From Gaiellasilicea sp963811885 (GTDB taxonomy: Bacteria; Actinomycetota; Thermoleophilia; Gaiellales; Gaiellaceae): a stretch of 64,000 nt of DNA. Below are positions 8,360 to 16,689 of the stretch, in pieces. Location: assembly GCA_963811885.1 (NCBI GenBank), contig CAWETB010000002.1, forward strand, positions 124,001-188,000. Reading direction: 5' to 3'. The position numbers and the translations under genes are program-made. Each line of letters opens with the position of its first letter. The stretch's first letter is position 1. The notes beneath the pieces were generated by a model. The model was not told the origin of the DNA. It worked only from the letters and a program-made list of their open reading frames with translations, and did no database searches.

Positions 8360-9327
8360 TAGAACGCGAGCAGCGAGCGGGCCGCGTCGACCACGCGCGC
8401 CACGGACGGCATGTAGGCGTCCTCGATCTGCCAGTACGGGTACGGGACGTCGTAGCCGGTCACGCGGACGACCGGCGCCTGCAGGTCGAGCAGCGCCTTC
8501 TCGGCCAGGATCGCCGCCAGCTCGGCCGCGTAGCCGCACGTCCGGGGCGCCTCCTGCACGAGCACGACCCGGCCCGTCTTGGCGGCGGACGCGAGCAGTG
8601 CCTCCTCGTCGAGCGGCTTCAGCGAGCGAAGGTCGAGCACCTCGACCGAGGCGTCGAGCTGATCCGCCGCCCGCTCGCAGACCGGCACCATCGCGCCGTA
8701 CGCGACCAACGTCACGTCGCTCCCCTCCCGGGCCAGCCTCGCCTTGCCGAGCGGGACGACGTGCTCGCCCGCCGGCACCTCGCCGCGCTCGGTCCGGTAG
8801 ACGAGCTTCGGCTCGAGGATGACGACCGGGTCCGGGTCGCGGATCGCCGCCGCGAGCAGCCCCTTCGCATCCGCGGGCGTCGACGGGACGGCGACCTTGA
8901 TCCCGGGCGTGTGCACGTAGTACGTCTCGGGCGAGTCGTCGTGCAGCTCGGGCGCGCGGACGCCGCCGCCGTAGGGCATCCGGATCGTGATCGGGAACGT
9001 CATCGTCCCGCGCGTTCGCCAGCGGTAGCGGCCGACATGATTGATCAGCTGGTCGAGGCACGGGTACGAGAACGCGTCGTACTGCATCTCGCAGACGGGC
9101 CGGTAGCCCGCCATGCAGAGCCCCACTGCCGAGCCGAGGATGCCCGCCTCCGCGAGCGGGGTGTCGACGCAGCGGTCGGCGCCGAAGCGGTCGCGCAGCC
9201 CCGCGGTCGCGCGGAAGACGCCGCCGGCGCGGCCGACGTCCTCGCCGAGCACGAGCACGTTCTCGTCGCGCTCCATCTCGACGTGCAGGGCGTCGTTGAC
9301 CGCCTCGACCAGCAGCAGCTCACTCAC
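8359..9327 (-). CDS. 2-oxoacid dehydrogenase E1 component beta subunit
   Basis: The 322-residue product shows the E1-beta order: ELLLVEAVNDALHVEM, VLGEDVGRAGGVFRAT, the conserved TPLAEAGILGSAVGLCMAG, the block MPYGGGVRAPELHDDSPE, and the C-terminal transketolase domain with EAPRTCGYAAELAAIL. It pairs with the alpha subunit to decarboxylate a 2-oxoacid with thiamine diphosphate. The HDDSPE motif resembles branched-chain 2-oxoacid dehydrogenases. It overlaps the alpha gene by eight bases. Confidence 0.92.
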   Translation of the reverse strand: MSELLLVEAVNDALHVEMERDENVLVLGEDVGRAGGVFRATAGLRDRFGADRCVDTPLAEAGILGSAVGLCMAGYRPVCEMQYDAFSYPCLDQLINHVGRYRWRTRGTMTFPITIRMPYGGGVRAPELHDDSPETYYVHTPGIKVAVPSTPADAKGLLAAAIRDPDPVVILEPKLVYRTERGEVPAGEHVVPLGKARLAREGSDVTLVAYGAMVPVCERAADQLDASVEVLDLRSLKPLDEEALLASAAKTGRVVLVQEAPRTCGYAAELAAILAEKALLDLQAPVVRVTGYDVPYPYWQIEDAYMPSVARVVDAARSLLAF

Positions 9328-10387
9328 CGAGGATCCTCCGGAGCTCGGCGAGATCGTGCGCGAACGAGGCGGGCGGGTCGGCAAGCGCGTGCTCGAACAC
9401 GAGGCCGATGTCGGCGGGCGGCTCGGCCTCGGCGGCGGCGATCCCGGCCCGCATCGCGTCGGCCGCCTCGGCCTTGATCTGCTCGTCGAGCGCGTCGTGG
9501 AGGATCCCCTGCCGGCGGAGGTAGCCCGCGAAGCGGCCGACGCACTCGTTCGCGCGCTCCTCCTCGACCCGCTCGGGATCGATGTACGCCTTGGGGTCGT
9601 CGGCGGTCGCGTGCGGCGCGGCGCGGTAGGTCACGGCTTCGATGAACGTCGGCCCCTCGCCCGCGCGGGCGCGCGCGACCGCGTCGCGTGCCGCCTCGTA
9701 GACGGCGAGCACGTCGCCGCCGTCGACGCGGGCTCCCGGGATCCCGTAGCCGGCGGCCTTGTCGACGAGCGCCTCGGCGCGCGTCTGTGCCGAGAGCGGC
9801 GTCGAGATCGCCCACTGGTTGTTGTTGCAGAGGAGGACGAGCGGCGCACGCATCACCGCCGCGAAGTTCGCGCCCTCGTGGAACGCGCCCTCCGAGGTGG
9901 CGCCGTCGCCGAAGAAGGTCAGCGCACAGGCCGTCTCGCCGCGCAGCCGCTTGCCCCAGGCGAGCCCGGCCGCGTGCGGCACCTGGGTCGCGATCGGGAC
10001 GCAGATCGAGGCGAGGTTGTAGTCGGCCGGGTTCCACCAGCCGGCAGGGTGGCCGCGCCACCACGAGAGGATCGTCGCCGGCGGCATCCCGCGCAGGAGC
10101 CCGATCGCCGACTCGCGGTAGCTCGGGAAGATCCAGTCCTCGTCCTCGAGCGCGTGCACCGCGCCCGCCTGGATCGCCTCGTGGCCCCAGTAGATCGCGT
10201 ACGTCCCGATCCGGCCCTGGCTGTGGTAGACGACCGAGCGCTCGTCGTAGGTGCGCAGGAGCACCATCGAGCGGTAGAGCGCGAGCAGCTCCTGCTCGCC
10301 GACGCCCTCGACCTCGCCGTCCGGGATGGTCTCGCCGTCGCCGATCACGCGGCGGAGATCGCGCTCCGCGGGCATCGTGCTCGCCAT
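9320..10387 (-). CDS. 2-oxoacid dehydrogenase E1 component alpha subunit
   Basis: The 355-residue product contains the thiamine-diphosphate motif GDGATSEGAFHEGANFAAV followed by NNNQWAIS. It also has GHEAIQAGAVHAL and the phosphorylation-loop region YRAAPHATADDPKAY, typical of branched-chain E1-alpha. ATG at 10387 is chosen; a GTG four codons upstream is possible. It is the first gene of the operon E1a-E1b-acetamidase-HIRAN-E2. Confidence 0.92.
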   Translation of the reverse strand: MASTMPAERDLRRVIGDGETIPDGEVEGVGEQELLALYRSMVLLRTYDERSVVYHSQGRIGTYAIYWGHEAIQAGAVHALEDEDWIFPSYRESAIGLLRGMPPATILSWWRGHPAGWWNPADYNLASICVPIATQVPHAAGLAWGKRLRGETACALTFFGDGATSEGAFHEGANFAAVMRAPLVLLCNNNQWAISTPLSAQTRAEALVDKAAGYGIPGARVDGGDVLAVYEAARDAVARARAGEGPTFIEAVTYRAAPHATADDPKAYIDPERVEEERANECVGRFAGYLRRQGILHDALDEQIKAEAADAMRAGIAAAEAEPPADIGLVFEHALADPPASFAHDLAELRRILGE

Positions 10388-10407
10388 TCCGGCGCGCACG
10401 ATACCTC

Positions 10408-11623
10408 TCAGGGAAGAGCGAGCGCCCGCTCGAGCACCGGGTCGCGCCCGGCGAAGAAATCGGCGGCGGTCGGCTCCACCCGCACGTCGACCGGCGTCTC
10501 CTGCCGCCTGTCCCCCGGCGGCCCGAACTCCCAGTACACGGTGGCGACGTGGACGGTCAGGCCGGTGCGTTCGAGCATGATCGCGATCGAGTCGCCCCAC
10601 TGGCTCGGGGCGCCTCCCGCCGGCTCGCCGACGAATCGTGCGCCCGTCGTACGGTCGACGTCGGCGACGAAGTTGCCCGCAGCGGAGAAGGTCGAGCGCC
10701 CGGTGAGGACGACGAGCTTGCGCTGCACCTCCGGCGTCGCGAGGACGCCGAGCAGCGGGCGATACGTCGTGTTGTCGCCGCCGTGGTTCAGCCGCACGTC
10801 GACGATGACGCGCCGGACGCCGGGCTTACGCGCCAGCGCGAGGAGGCGCGCCGCGGTGTCGTCGGTCGGTCCCGTCGTCAGGCGGTAGCCGAGATAGACG
10901 ACCTTGCCGCCTTCCAGCGTCGTCAGCCACTGGTCGGTCGCGAGCTCGCGGAGCCAGACCGGGTCCCGGTCAGTCGGCAGCGGCGCCGGCGCTCCGCCGA
11001 GCGTCGACGCGACCTCGCCCGCGTCCACCGGCTCGAGCGCAGCCTCGCTCCCGTCCGCAAACGAGAACGTGGCGGTGTCCCCCGCCACGATCCCGAGCCC
11101 TCGCAGGACCTCGGCGGTGGCGAGGTACTCCGGCAGGAGCCAGCGAAATCCCGACTCGTTGTCATGCGGCACGAGCGGCCGCACCAGCTCGACGACCTCG
11201 TCGATCGGCATGTCGTCGATCGCAGTCACGCGTCGGCCGGTCAGATCCTCCGACCCGAGCGAGCCGACGACGTGGATGCCGTCGGCGAAGTCGTAGAGCC
11301 GCAGCGGGTAGACGTGCAGGCCGCGTGCGTGCTGGTCGAACGGGTACACCGCGGTGTGGCCGTCGCGCGCGCCCGGGAGCGCGGCCAGGCGCATGACGCC
11401 GACGACGAGCTCGTCCCTGCTCAGCCCGGGCGCGGCGCGGGACAGCTTCGCGGCCTCGGCCCGGAACGTCTCGCGCGAGACATCGTGGAAGAGGTCCGGG
11501 TGGCTGACTTCCATCGTCTCGGCGAGCTCGCTCAGCTCGCGCTGGAGCGGGGTCGGCGGCTGCCGGCTCGTCGCTGCCGGCGCAGCCTGCGAGAAGAAGG
11601 GCGAGCACGACGATGCAGCGCAT
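10408..11623 (-). CDS. S41-type peptidase-like lipoprotein (one frameshift)
   Basis: ATG at 11623 opens a frame encoding a lipoprotein signal (MRCIVVLALLLAGCAGSDE, lipobox LAGC). One base must be dropped near 11556 to continue into TPLQRELSELAETMEV and the rest. The C-terminal part has the tail-specific protease fold: VRRVIVDVRLNHGGDN, the strand KLVVLTG, and the nucleophile serine region STFSAAGNF, then GEPAGGAPSQWGD. Substrate is unknown. A longer frame starting at 11655 gives a nonsense N-terminus. Confidence 0.75.
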
Positions 11624-11649
11624 CCTCTCCGAGTCAATGCGGCGTCGGT

Positions 11650-11673
11650 CGACATGTCAAGTCTGACATGTCG
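11650..11673. promoter_or_regulatory. perfect 10-bp inverted repeat upstream of the S41-like gene
   Basis: CGACATGTCA and TGACATGTCG are perfect reverse complements separated by AGTC. The element lies 27 bases before the S41-like start and 20 bases after the lipid-kinase stop. It may be a repressor operator or an RNA hairpin. No T-run follows on the minus strand. Confidence 0.5.
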
Positions 11674-11693
11674 CGGTTAACGGCCGCGCAACC

Positions 11694-12551
11694 TCAGACG
11701 AGGACGGTCACGGCGTCCCGCTCGGCCTCGAAGACGACCTCGGTGACATCGCCGACGTCCTCGCCGTCGAGCTGGAGCGGCAGCGGCCCGTCGCAGCGGA
11801 TCTCGATCCGGTCCTGGTCGTGCAGCTCGACGAGTTGCAGCCTCGTTCGGCCCGTGAGGACGTAGCGGAGGGCGCCCGGCAGCGACCACAGCCGAAATGA
11901 CCGAGGGCCGAGCACGTCGAGACCTCCTTCGAGCTGCGCGCCGCGCGGCAGCCGGAGCGGCAGCCGGCCGAGGTACGTGTACGGGTCGGCGTTCGCCACG
12001 AGCGCGAACGCAGCGCGGCCGTGGCCCTCGACCTCGAGGGCCGGGTCGAAGCGAACACGCGTCTCGGCGAGCGTCTTGACGGCGGTCCAGGCGAAGATCG
12101 CGTCACCGGGCCGCTTGCCGTCGGCGCGCCGGCCGCGCGCGTCCATCCGGCGGATCAGCTCGGCGTCGAGACCGACCCCGGCGGCGAAGCCGAAGCGGCG
12201 CCCGTTCGCGCGCCCGAGCGAGATCCGGCGCGTTCGCCCGGTCGCGATCCGCCGCGCGGCGGCGACCGGGTCGCGCGGCAGCCCCAGCGCCCGCGGCAGC
12301 ACGCTCGTCCCGCCGCCCGGGACGAAGCCCAGGACCGTTTCCGGCCGCGCGCCGTTCAACGCCTCGTTGAAACCGCCGTCGCCCGAGAAGACGACGACCG
12401 CCTCGGCGTCCGCCTCCCGTGCGAGCTCGGTCGCGTGCCCCGCGCGTTCCGTGAAGACGGTTTCCGCCGCGCCGAGCGCGTGCGCGACCTGCTCGGCGAG
12501 CGCGGGCGTCACCTTGCTCGCGTAGGGATTGACGATCAGCGTCGTGCGCAT
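11694..12551 (-). CDS. diacylglycerol kinase family lipid kinase
   Basis: The 285-residue product has the DAGK catalytic domain: start LIVNPYASK, the nucleotide-binding SGDGGFNEALNG at about residues 54-65, GGGTSVLPRALGLP, and the conserved FGFAAGVGLDAELIR. The C-terminal half forms the substrate-binding beta sandwich, ending QLDGEDVGDVTEVVF. The enzyme probably phosphorylates diacylglycerol or a related membrane lipid. Confidence 0.88.
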   Translation of the reverse strand: MRTTLIVNPYASKVTPALAEQVAHALGAAETVFTERAGHATELAREADAEAVVVFSGDGGFNEALNGARPETVLGFVPGGGTSVLPRALGLPRDPVAAARRIATGRTRRISLGRANGRRFGFAAGVGLDAELIRRMDARGRRADGKRPGDAIFAWTAVKTLAETRVRFDPALEVEGHGRAAFALVANADPYTYLGRLPLRLPRGAQLEGGLDVLGPRSFRLWSLPGALRYVLTGRTRLQLVELHDQDRIEIRCDGPLPLQLDGEDVGDVTEVVFEAERDAVTVLV

Positions 12552-12552
12552 C

Positions 12553-13132
12553 TCAGCGGGGCGGCGCGTAGCCGCGGATCCCGTCGACGAGGATCGCGGC
12601 GAAGGAGTCGGCCAGCGCGTCGGTGTCGCGCCCGGGCGTCAGCCACGTGTACGCCCAGTTCGCGGCCGAGAGGACGAGCAGCGCGGCGGCGCCGTCGTCG
12701 AGGTCGGTGCGGAGCTCGCCACGCTCGCGGCCCTCGCGGAAGAGCCCGCGGATCCGCTCCTCGTAGCGCCGCCGCTCGCCGACGATCTCCTCGCGGCGGT
12801 CACCCTCGAGGTAGCGCCACTCGCGGATGAAGACGGTCGCCATGTCGAGCTGCTCGGCGACGACGCGCAGGTGCGCGCGAAGCGCGAGCCGGATCCGCTC
12901 GGCCGCGCCGGCGCCCTCGGGCAGCGCATCGAGGCCGGCGTGGAACGCCGAGGCGCCCTCCCGCATCGTCTCGTAGAGGAGCTCCTGCTTCGACTCGGTC
13001 AGCGAGTAGAGCGACCCCTTCTGAACGCCCATCGCCTCCGCGAGGTCGCCCATCGACGTGCCGTGGTAGCCCTTCTGCGCGAAGAGCCGGGCGGCCTGAC
13101 GGGTCAGCTCGTTCCTGCGAGTGCCGATACAC
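12553..13132 (-). CDS. paaR: TetR family regulator, PaaR-like (start unresolved)
   Basis: The open frame encodes a TetR helix-turn-helix (ELTRQAARLFAQKGYHGTSMGDLAEAMGVQ, cited in part) and a C-terminal ligand domain. No ATG, GTG or TTG lies in that frame upstream of the HTH; the only in-frame ATG, at 13053, would cut helix 1. A GTG at 13132 would serve if one base near 13129 is extra. The gene is divergent from paaA, and a CNAACGNNCGTTNG site, the pattern I recall for Thermus PaaR, lies between them. A role as phenylacetyl-CoA-responsive repressor is inferred from this context. Confidence 0.75.
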
Positions 13133-13138
13133 TCAATG

Positions 13139-13152
13139 CTAACGACCGTTCG
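13139..13152. promoter_or_regulatory. PaaR-type operator between tetR and paaA
   Basis: The 14 bases CTAACGACCGTTCG fit the pseudopalindrome CNAACGNNCGTTNG at every fixed position. The site ends 16 bases before the paaA GTG and lies just upstream of the divergent TetR gene. Repression of both genes by one dimer is therefore plausible. Confidence 0.6.
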
Positions 13153-13168
13153 GCAGGGAGGCGAGACC

Positions 13169-14068
13169 GTGGAAGCGCGCGAGCAGGAGTTTCTCGACTA
13201 CGTCCAGTCCGGTGGGCTCGTCGAGACCGACGACTGGATGCCGGACGAGTACCGCAAGCGGCTGATCAAGTTCATCGAGATGCACGGCAACTCGGAGCTG
13301 ATGGGCGTGCTGCCGGAGCGCGACTGGATCCTCCGCGCGCCGACGCTGCAGCGGAAGCTCGCACTGACCGCGAAGATCCAGGACGAGGTCGGCCACTGCC
13401 AGCTGATCTACCGCGTCGTCGAGGATCTCGGCAAGCCTCGCAGCGCCTGCCTCGACGACCTGATCTCGGGCAAGTCGAAGTTCCACAACGTCTTCCACTA
13501 CCCGACGAAGAGCTGGGGCGACGTCGGCGTGATCGCCTGGCTCGTCGACGCGGCCGCGATCATCAGCCAGAAGGCGCTCCTGAAATGCTCGTACGCGCCC
13601 TATGCGCGCGTGATGAAGAAGGTCTGCTGGGAGGAGTCGTTCCACATCCTCCACGGCCGCGACACGATTCTCGCGATGGTGACCGGGACGCCGGAGCAGC
13701 GCGAGCTCGTGCAGGAGGCGCTCAACCGCTGGTGGGAGCCGCTGATGCACTTCCACGGCACGCCGATCCCGGCCGACGAGGACCCGATGGTGATCTGGCG
13801 GATCAAGAGCCAGGGCAACGAGGACGCGCGGCAGCAGTTCCTCGAGGGCTACGTGCCGCAGATCCTCGAGCTCGGCCTCGAGATCCCCGACCCGAAGCTG
13901 CGCCGCAACGACGAGGGCGTCTGGGAGTACACGGAGCCCGACTGGGACAAGCTGCTCGCCGTCGTCACCGGCCACGGGCCGGCGTCGCAGGAGCGGCTCG
14001 ACTTCCGCCGGCTCTCGCGCGCCGAGACGGACTGGGTCTCGAAGGTGGTCCTCGCGGAGGCAGCGTGA
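13169..14068 (+). CDS. paaA: phenylacetyl-CoA 1,2-epoxidase catalytic subunit
   Basis: The 299-residue product is the diiron subunit of the ring-epoxidising oxygenase. It has the ferritin-like iron ligands in EVGHCQ (residues 72-77) and EESFHILHGR, with the surrounding conserved KIQDEVGHCQLIYRV and IISQKALLKCSYAPYARVMKK (cited in part). GTG at 13169 is preferred over the upstream GTG at 13121 because a GGGAGG site lies just before it and family members begin near this point. It starts the paaABCD operon. Confidence 0.93.
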   Translation: MEAREQEFLDYVQSGGLVETDDWMPDEYRKRLIKFIEMHGNSELMGVLPERDWILRAPTLQRKLALTAKIQDEVGHCQLIYRVVEDLGKPRSACLDDLISGKSKFHNVFHYPTKSWGDVGVIAWLVDAAAIISQKALLKCSYAPYARVMKKVCWEESFHILHGRDTILAMVTGTPEQRELVQEALNRWWEPLMHFHGTPIPADEDPMVIWRIKSQGNEDARQQFLEGYVPQILELGLEIPDPKLRRNDEGVWEYTEPDWDKLLAVVTGHGPASQERLDFRRLSRAETDWVSKVVLAEAA

Positions 14069-14343
14069 TCTGGGAGGTCTTCAGGCAGGAGCGCAAGGGG
14101 CAGCCGTTCGTGCACGGCGGCTCCTTCCACGCGCCCGACCAGGCGTTCGCGGACGCGTACGCGCGCGAGTTCTACGCGCGGCGCCAGGAGTCGGTCGCGC
14201 TCTGGGTCGTGCCGCGCGAGGCGATCACGGCGATCGAGGAGTTTCCGGACGAGTTCGACCTCAAGTACCGCCGCGTGGACGGCTACTCGATCAAGGCGAG
14301 GCTGAAGGAGGCGCGTGAACGCGCAGGCACGGCCGCGGAGTGA
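14065..14343 (+). CDS. paaB: phenylacetyl-CoA epoxidase subunit PaaB
   Basis: The 92-residue product has the PaaB pattern: WEVFRQERKGQPFVHGGS, then ALWVVPREAI near the C-terminal half. The GTG overlaps the paaA stop as GTGA. PaaB bridges PaaA-PaaC heterodimers in the epoxidase complex. Confidence 0.92.
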   Translation: MIWEVFRQERKGQPFVHGGSFHAPDQAFADAYAREFYARRQESVALWVVPREAITAIEEFPDEFDLKYRRVDGYSIKARLKEARERAGTAAE

Positions 14344-14971
14344 GCTGCTGCTCGAGCTCGCCGACGACGAGCTGATCCTCGGCTGGCGCAACTCGGAGTG
14401 GACCGGGATCGCGCCGTTCCTCGAGGAGGACGTCGCCTTCTCGTCGATCGCGCAGAACGAGATCGGGCACGCGCGCGCGCTGTACGACCTCGCCGCCGAG
14501 GAGCTCGGCACCGACGCCGACGCGCTGGCGTTCGACCGCAAGCCCGAGGAGTACCGCTGCGCGCCGCTCGTGCAGCTGCGGCTCGTCCCCGACTGGGCCC
14601 GCACGATCGCGCGCCACGTCCTCTACGAGACCGCGGACGCGATCCGGATCGAGCAGCTGAAGGAGCACGAGGACGCGGAGCTGGCGGGGATCGCCGCCAA
14701 GATCGAGCGCGAGGAGGTCTACCACCGGCTCCACGCCGAGATGTGGCTCGAGCGCCTGCGCGGCGAGGAGCGCTACACGGCGGCGGTCGACGAGCTCTGG
14801 CCGTACGCCCTCGGCGTGCTCGCGGCGGAGCTGCGGCCGGCGCTCGCGGAGCGGGTCGGCCGCGAGCAGGTCGACGCAGTCGAGCGCTCGGCACCCGGCC
14901 CCGAGTTCGCCGAGCTCTGGGAGGAGATGACGATGGTGCGCCGCTCGGCCCCGGTCGGTGCGCAGTGGTAG
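14315..14971 (+). CDS. paaC: phenylacetyl-CoA epoxidase subunit PaaC
   Basis: The 218-residue ferritin-like product has the PaaC blocks LADDELILGWRNSEWTG, EDVAFSSIAQNEIGHA and KIEREEVYHRLHAEMW. PaaC is the structural, iron-free partner of PaaA. It overlaps paaB by 29 bases, so the start may be a little later in vivo. Confidence 0.92.
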   Translation: MNAQARPRSELLLELADDELILGWRNSEWTGIAPFLEEDVAFSSIAQNEIGHARALYDLAAEELGTDADALAFDRKPEEYRCAPLVQLRLVPDWARTIARHVLYETADAIRIEQLKEHEDAELAGIAAKIEREEVYHRLHAEMWLERLRGEERYTAAVDELWPYALGVLAAELRPALAERVGREQVDAVERSAPGPEFAELWEEMTMVRRSAPVGAQW

Positions 14972-15466
14972 TGAAGGCACAGCTGACGGAGGCCGCCGTC
15001 TGGGAGGCGCTCGCCGAGATCCCGGATCCGGAGATCCCGGTGATCTCGCTCGTCGACCTCGGCGTCGTCAAGTCCGTCGCAGTGGACGGCCGAGCGGGTG
15101 CGGATCGAGTTCACGCCCACGTTCATGGGCTGCCCGGCGCTCGACGTCATGCGTGCCCGAATGGAGGATGCGGTGACCGCGCTCGGCGGCGAGCCCGACG
15201 TCGACGTCCTGCTCGACGACTCCTGGTCGACCGACAAGATCACGCCGGCCGGGCGAGAGAAGCTGCGGGAGGCGGGCTTCGCGCCGCCGGCGCCCCGGGC
15301 ACAGGGATCGACGACGCTGCTGCAGCTCCAGTCCGCCGTGCACCGCTGCCCCTACTGCGGCTCGACCGAGACGCGCCTCGACAACATCTTCGGCCCCACG
15401 CCGTGCCGCTCGGTGCGCTACTGCACGAGCTGCAGGCAGCCGTTCGAGCAGTTCAAGACGATCTGA
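14965..15466 (+). CDS. paaD: phenylacetate degradation protein PaaD (one frameshift)
   Basis: The N-terminal frame reads AVWEALAEIPDPEIPVISLV, the DUF59/MIP18 signature. After one extra base near 15090 the other frame continues with RIEFTPTFMGCPALDVM. It ends in a CxxC/CxxC zinc site (CPYCG, CTSC). PaaD is a Fe-S assembly-type protein needed to mature the epoxidase. GTG at 14965 overlaps the paaC stop. No paaE reductase gene follows in this window. Confidence 0.88.
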
Positions 15467-15467
15467 G

Positions 15468-16675
15468 GTGAAGGTCACTGCTGAGGCGGCGCGTCGCTTT
15501 CTCGTCGCGCGCCACTTCCTCGCGCCGGCGCGGTCACTGGCGGCGAGGCCTCGACGGGGTGCTCGAGGTCTTCCGGAGGTTCGGGTCGATCCAGTTCGAC
15601 CCGATCGCAGTCGCAGGCCGGAACCACGACCTCGTTCTGCACGCGCGGGTCGGCGGTTACGAGCCCGCCTGGTGCGATCTGCTCTACGAACGCCGTGAGA
15701 TCTTCGAGACGACCAACAAGGCGCTGTCATTCGTCCCGACGAGCGAGTTCTCCTCGTTCCGTCTGGGGATCGGCCGCAAAGGGCCCCGGTTCCACGCCGA
15801 GATCCTCGCCGAGAACGCCGTGGTGGCCGAGCGCGTGCTCGAGCGGATCCGCACGGAGGGCGCGCTGTCGACGCGCGACTTCGCGCCCGAGCAGGGAGCG
15901 GCGAAAGACTGGTTCGGAATGCCGGAGAACGTCGTGCGTGCCGTGCTCGAGGCGTACACCGTCGCGGACGTGATCGGCCTCGCTCGGCGCGAGGGCAACC
16001 TCCGGTACTACGACCTCCTCGAACGGCTGCTCCCGGCCGAGGTGCTCGCGCACGAGGTGCCAGAGCGAGAACGGCTTCGGCACACGCTCCTGTCGCGGTA
16101 CCGCGCCCACGGCCTGCTCGGCGCCGGCGGCGCCGGCGGCACGTTCGCCCGCATCGCTGCGCCGGCTACGCGCAACGAGCTGCGCCAACGAACTGGTCGA
16201 GCTCGGTGCGCTCGTGCCCGTCGACGTCGAGGGCATGCGCGGCAAGCGCTTCGTCCTCGCTGAAGAGCTCGCCCTCCTGCAGGCGCCGCCGGAGCCGACG
16301 CTCTCCGTCGCGTTCATCGCCCCGTTCGACGGGCTGCTGTGGGATACCGCCCTCCTCGCGAGCCTGTTCGACTTCGACTACGTCTGGGAGGGCTTTTTCC
16401 CGCCGGCGAAGCGCCGTTGGGGCTATTACGTGCTCCCGATCCTCTTCGGCGACCGCGTCATCGGCCGGATCGAACCGCGGATCGACCGGGACCGAGCCCG
16501 CGTGGAGATCCTCGGCGTCTGGTGGGAGGACGGCTTCGCGCCGCGCCGCGCCGAGGGCTTCGTCGACGCGATGCGCGACGCACTCCGCGCGTACCTGCGC
16601 TTCGCGGGCGCGGACCGGCTCGAGTGGGCGCCCCACCTCGCAACGGAGAAGCGGCTCTTCCTCGCCCGCCCGTGA
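15468..16675 (+). CDS. YcaQ/AlkZ-like winged-helix DNA glycosylase (two frameshifts)
   Basis: Pieces in three frames join into one protein: RRFLVARHFLAP, then VLEVFRRFGSIQFDPIAVAG and YERREIFETTNKALSFVP, then APFDGLLWDTALLASLFDFD and YYVLPILFGDRVIGRIEPR. These are the blocks of the HTH_42 family, whose members YcaQ and AlkZ unhook interstrand DNA crosslinks. Extra bases lie near 15548 and 16185. The canonical catalytic QxQ/QxD cannot be placed with certainty. It follows paaD by two bases and precedes a LigD polymerase. Confidence 0.75.
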
Positions 16676-16689
16676 GGTAGAACCCAGGC

